The notes under the pieces: generated by a model | Seen by the model: the letters and a program-made list of their open reading frames with translations, nothing else | Told to the model about the DNA's origin: nothing | The model's database searches: none | DNA from: Clusia tigrina | Taxonomy: Eukaryota; Arthropoda; Insecta; Diptera; Clusiidae | NCBI GenBank assembly: GCA_920105625.2 | Contig: OV050030.1 | Coordinates: 241,707,889-241,771,888 of the forward strand | DNA: 64,000 nucleotides | Direction: 5' to 3' | Translations under genes and position numbers: made by a program | Shown: positions 59,761 to 64,000 of the stretch, one piece after another | Position numbering within the stretch: the stretch's first letter is position 1 | Layout: every line of letters starts with the position of its first letter

Positions 59761-62700
59761 AAAGCTATGCTACCCTTGAGTCCCAAATCAAACACTGATA
59801 AAACTTCAAATGGCCCTAACTTCTATACGGTAAGTCCAACACCTATCAAAGTTTGCAACATACAAATGCTTGTATATTTTTACTGGAGCGTCATAAAACC
59901 TAGCAGTTTTGTAACAATAAAGAACTCGAGTACTCTTATCAATTTAAGCTATCGCTCAAAGCTATGCTACGCTTGAGTCCCAAATCAAACACTGATAAAA
60001 CTTCAAATGGCCCTAACTTCTATACGGTACGTCCTACACCTATCAAAGTTTGCAACATACAAATGCTTGTAACTTTTTACTGGAGCGTCATAAAACCTTG
60101 AAATTTTGTAACAATAAAGTACTCGAGCCTCTTGTCAATTTAAGCTATCGCTCAAAGCTATGCTACCCTTGAGTCCCAAATCAAACACTGATAAAGCTTC
60201 AAATGGCCCTAACTTCTAAACGGTACGTCCTACACCTATCAAAGTTTGCAACATACAAATGCTTGTAACTTTTTACAGGAGCGTCATAAAACCTTGAAAT
60301 TTTGTAACAATAAAGTACTCGAGCCTCTTGTCAGTTTAAGCTATCGCTCAAAGCTATGCTACCCTTGAGTCTTAAATCAAACACTGATAAAACTTCAAAT
60401 GGCCCTAACTTCTACACTGTACGTCCTACACCTGCCAAAGTTTGCAACATACAAATGCTTGTAACTTTTTACTGGAGCGTCATAAAACCTTGAAATTTTG
60501 TAACAATAAAGAACTCGAGCCTCTTGTCAATTTAAGATATCGCTCATAGCTATGCTACCCTTGAGTCCCAAATCAACCACTGATAAAACTTCAAATAGCC
60601 CTAACTTCTATACGGTACATCCTACACCTATCAAAGTTTGCAACATACAAATGCTTGTAACTTTTTACTGGAGCATCATAAAACCTTGAAATTTTGTAAC
60701 AATAAAGTACTCGAGCCTCTTGTCAATTTAAGTTATCGCTCAAAGCTATGATACCCTTGGGTCCCAAATCAAACACTGATAAATCTTCAAATGGTACTAA
60801 CTTCTATACGGTGCATCCTATACCTATGAAAGTTTGCAACATGCAATTGCTTGTAACTTTTTACTGGAGCGTCATAAAACCTTGAAATTTTGTAACAATA
60901 AAGTACTCGAGCCTCTTGTCAATTTAGGCTATCGCTCAAAGCTATGCTACCCTTGAGTCCCAAATCAAACACTGATAAAACTTCAAATGGCCCTAACTTC
61001 TATACGGTACGTCCTACACCTATCAAACTTTGCATCATACAAATGCTTGTAACTTTTTACTGGAGCGTCATAAAACCTTGAAAGTTTGTAACAATAAAGT
61101 ACTCGAGCCGCTTGTCTATTTAAGCAATCGCTGAAAGCTATGCTACCCTCGAGTCCCAAATCAAACACAGATAAAACTTCAAATGGCCCTAATTTCTATA
61201 CGGTGCATCCTATACCTATGAAAGTTTGCAACATGCAATTGCTTGTAACTTTTTACTGGAGCGTCATAAAACCTTGAAATTTTGTAACAATAAAGTACTC
61301 GAGCCTCTTGTCAATTTAAGCTATCGCTCAAAGCTATGCTACCCTTGAGTCCCAAATCAAACACTGATAAAACTTCAAATGGCCCTAACTTCTATACGGT
61401 ACGTCCTACACCTATCAAACTTTGCATCATACAAATGCTTGTAACTTTTTACTGGAGCATCATAAAACCTTGAAAGTTTGTAACAATAAAGTACTCGAGC
61501 CGCTTGTCAATTTAAGCTATCGCTGAAAGCTATGCTACCCTTGAATCCCAAATCAAACACAGATAAAACTTCAAATGGCCCTAATTTCTATACGGTACGT
61601 CCTACACCTATCAAAGTTTGCAACATACAAATGCTTGTATCATTTTACTGGAGCGTCATAAAATCTTGAAATTTTGTAACAATAAAGTACTCGAGCCTCT
61701 TGTCAGTTTAAGCTATCGCTCAAAGCTATGCTACCCTTGAGTCTTAAATCAAACACTGATAAAACTTCAAATGGCCCTAACTTCTACACTGTACGTCCTA
61801 CACCTGCCAAAGTTTGCAACATACAAATGCTTGTAACTTTTTACTGGAGCGTCATAAAACCTTGAAATTTTGTAACAATAAAGAACTCGAGCCTCTTGTC
61901 AATTTAAGATATCGCTCATAGCTATGCTACCCTTGAGTCCCAAATCAACCACTGATAAAACTTCAAATAGCCCTAACTTCTATACGGTACATCCTACACC
62001 TATCAAAGTTTGCAACATACAAATGCTTGTAACTTTTTACTGGAGCATCATAAAACCTTGAAATTTTGTAACAATAAAGTACTCGAGCCTCTTGTCAATT
62101 TAAGCTATCGCTCAAAGCTACGCTACCCTTGAGTCCCAAATCAAACACTGATAAAACTTCAAATGGCCCTAACTTCTATACGGTACGTCCTACACCTATC
62201 AAAGTTTGCAACATACAAATGCTTGTAACTTTTTACTGGAGCGTCATAAAACCTTGAAATTTCGGTACAATAAAGTAGTCGAGCCTCTTGTCAATTTAAG
62301 CTATCGCTCAAAGCTATGCTACGCTTGAGTCCCAAATCAAACACTGATAAAACTTCAAATGGCCCTACCTTATATACGGTACGTCCTACACCTATCAAAG
62401 TTTGCAATATACAAATGCTTGTAACTTTTTACTGGAGCGTCATAAAACCTTGAAATTTTGTAACAATAAAGTACTCGAGCCTCTTGCCAATTTAAGCTAT
62501 CGCTCAAAGCTATGCTACCCTTGAGTCCCAAATCAAACACTGATAAATCTTCAAATGGCCCTAACTGATATACGGTACGTCCTACACCTATCAATGTTTG
62601 CAGCATACAAATGCTTGCAACTTTTTACTGGAGGTTCATAAAACCTTGAAATTTTGTAACAATAAAGTACTCGAGCCTCTTGTCAATTTAAGCTATCGCT

Positions 62701-64000
62701 GAAAGCTATGCTACCCTTGAGTCCCAAATCAAACACAGATAAAACTTCAAATGGCCCTAATTTCTATACGGTGCATCCTATACCTATGAAAGTTTGCAAC
62801 ATGCAATTGCTTGTAACTTTTTACTGGAGCGTCATAAAACCTTGAAATTTTGTAACAATAAAGTACTCGAGCCTCTTGTCAATTTAAGCTATCGCTCAAA
62901 GCTATGCTACCCTTGAGTCCCAAATCAAACACTGATAAAACTTCAAATGGCCCTAACTTCTATACGGTACGTCCTACACCTATCAAACTTTGCATCATAC
63001 AAATGCTTGTAACTTTTTACTGGAGCATCATAAAACCTTGAAAGTTTGTAACAATAAAGTACTCGAGCCGCTTGTCAATTTAAGCTATCGCTGAAAGCTA
63101 TGCTACCCTTGAATCCCAAATCAAACACAGATAAAACTTCAAATGGCCCTAATTTCTATACGGTACGTCCTACACCTATCAAAGTTTGCAACATACAAAT
63201 GCTTGTATCATTTTACTGGAGCGTCATAAAATTTTGAAATTTTGTAACAATAAAGTACTCGAGCCTCTTGTCAATTTAAGATATCGCTCAAAGCTATGCT
63301 ACCCTTGAGACTTAAATCAAACACTGATAAAACTTCAAATGGCCCTAACTTCTACACTGTACGTCCTACACCTGCCAAAGTTTTCAACATACAAATGCTT
63401 GTAAATTTTTACTGGAGCGTCATAAAACCTTGAAATTTTGTAACAATAAAGAACTCGAGCCTCTTGTCAATTTAAGATATCGCTCATAGCTATGCTACCC
63501 TTGAGTCCCAAATCAACCACTGATAAAACTTCAAATAGCCCTAACTTCTATACGGTACATCCTACACCTATCAAAGTTTGCAACATACAAATGCTTGTAA
63601 CTTTTTACTGGAGCATCATAAAACCTTGAAATTTTGTAACAATAAAGTACTCGAGCCTCTTGTCAATTTAAGCTATCGCTCAAAGCTACGCTACCCTTGA
63701 GTCCCAAATCAAACACTGATAAAACTTCAAATGGCCCTAACTTCTATACGGTACGTCCTACACCTATCAAAGTTTGCAACATACAAATGCTTGTAACTTT
63801 TTACTGGAGCGTCATAAAACCTTGAAATTTCGGTACAATAAAGTAGTCGAGCCTCTTGTCAATTTAAGCTATCGCTCAAAGCTATGCTACGCTTGAGTCC
63901 CAAATCAAACACTGATAAAACTTCAAATGGCCCTACCTTATATACGGTACGTCCTACACCTATCAAAGTTTGCAATATACAAATGCTTGTAACTTTTTAC
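59761..64000 (+). repeat. 34-monomer HOR unit 2, cut by the window end
   Basis: The sequence follows 53,096-57,335 at a shift of 6,665 bp to the last base. It contains a full 18-mer (59,761-63,289) and the start of the next d-e-f-g run (63,290 on), including the private GAGACTTAAAT, GTTTTCAAC and TGTAAATTTTT variants also present at 56,625. I noticed only a few differences: AAATCTTG at 61,662-61,669, and TCAATTTAAGATATC near 63,271 in place of TCAGTTTAAGCTATC. The array continues beyond the window. Confidence 0.93.

Larger units (their letters stand above)
1..64000 (+). repeat. 196-bp satellite DNA array spanning the whole window
   Basis: The words AAAGCTATGCT, TTTGCAACATAC, ACAAATGCTTG and CAATAAAG return every 196 bp from the first base to the last, always on the + strand. 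Monomer starts at base 1 and at 63,888 are 63,887 bp apart, which fits about 327 monomers once the shortened copies are allowed for. Most monomers are exactly 196 bp and class B is 197 bp. No stretch of unrelated sequence longer than a few bases is present, so there is no gene-bearing gap to describe. Tandem satellites with higher-order repeats are typical of centromeric and pericentromeric heterochromatin in eukaryotes; the role of this array cannot be read from the sequence. I do not recognise the family by name. Confidence 0.99.

Noticed and set aside
2137..62606. About fifty open reading frames of 61-82 codons on both strands, several with identical predicted products
   Set aside because: Each is a stretch of the satellite; the same peptide returns wherever the same monomer class returns. 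The 196-bp period shifts frame by one base per monomer, stops follow quickly, and there is no coding-type substitution pattern or recognisable domain.
1..64000. CRISPR array
   Set aside because: The unit is 196 bp and wholly repetitive; there are no short repeats separated by unique spacers, and no cas genes.
1..64000. Transposon, LTR or insertion sequence within the array
   Set aside because: The monomer phase runs through the whole window; the only register breaks are small deletions or duplications made of satellite itself, with no foreign sequence or target-site duplication.
1..64000. CENP-B box or telomere repeats
   Set aside because: I found no match to the CENP-B box core (TTCG....A..CGGG) and no run of TTAGGG- or TTTAGGG-type repeats on either strand.
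1..64000. tRNA, 5S rRNA or Pol III internal promoters as the origin of the repeat
   Set aside because: No B-box-like GGTTCGANTCC and no tRNA or 5S-like fold could be recognised in the monomer, so a SINE or tRNA-derived satellite is not supported.
1..64000. Assignment to a particular species or named satellite family
   Set aside because: I do not recognise the monomer, and base composition with HOR structure alone cannot separate plant from animal.

Overview
The whole 64-kb window is one uninterrupted satellite-DNA array. A 196-bp monomer (37% G+C, counted by hand on a consensus-like copy) is repeated head to tail about 327 times in one orientation. It starts in phase at base 1 (word AAAGCTATGCT) and runs off the right edge inside a monomer. 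I see no gene, RNA gene, transposon, CRISPR array, unique spacer or array boundary. Short reading frames of 61-82 codons do occur, but each is a piece of satellite that recurs with the repeat. Because 196 leaves remainder 1 on division by 3, any frame passes through all three monomer frames and meets a stop. The sequence is eukaryotic in character: a nucleosome-sized monomer, higher-order repeats, and CpG-type variation that suggests DNA methylation. I cannot name the organism; a plant or animal pericentromeric, centromeric or heterochromatic array fits. A centromeric role is inference only.

Layout. (1) 1-10,029: divergent monomers with short local duplications (393 bp, about 0.5 kb, about 0.3 kb) and several shortened monomers (191, 180, 191, 115 and 138 bp). 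(2) 10,030-22,380: a 9-monomer higher-order repeat (HOR) of 1,765 bp, then scrambled copies: a block shifted by 2,940 bp, a block also present 10,587 bp upstream, and a 784-bp 4-monomer tandem duplication. (3) 22,381-30,350: a tandem duplication of about 4 kb (3,887 and 4,083 bp) whose two copies differ by exactly one monomer. (4) 30,351-41,528: a 14-monomer HOR of 2,746 bp, interrupted by a 7-monomer block also found 4,314 bp upstream. (5) 41,529-64,000: an 8-monomer unit (1,568 bp) combined with 8 monomers of the 14-mer to give an 18-monomer HOR (3,529 bp), nested in a 34-monomer unit (6,665 bp = 3,529 + 2 x 1,568). An 8,038-bp shift links 41,529 to 49,567.

The monomers fall into about a dozen recognisable classes defined by linked substitutions. 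Names used below: B (197 bp, contains GTAAGTCCAAC and GAGTACTCTTATC); D (AAAGCTTC, TAAACGG, CAGTTTAAG); E/d (GAGTCTTAAAT, TACACTGTAC, CTGCCAAAG); F/e (CAACCACTG); f (TTTCGGTAC, TAGTCGAG); g (TACCTTATAT, CAATATAC, TTGCCAATTT); h (CAATGTTTG, GGAGGTTC); H (GATACCCTTGGG, GGTGCATCC, CATGCAATTG); I/b (CTTTGCATCATAC, GAAAGTTTG); a (CACAGATA with GGTGCATCC); c (GAATCCC, TGTATCATTTT). The order d-e-f-g-h already occurs once in the divergent left part (5,130-6,109), so the right-hand HORs look like later amplification of older neighbours. All comparisons were made by eye; identity statements are counts of differences I noticed, not computed alignments.
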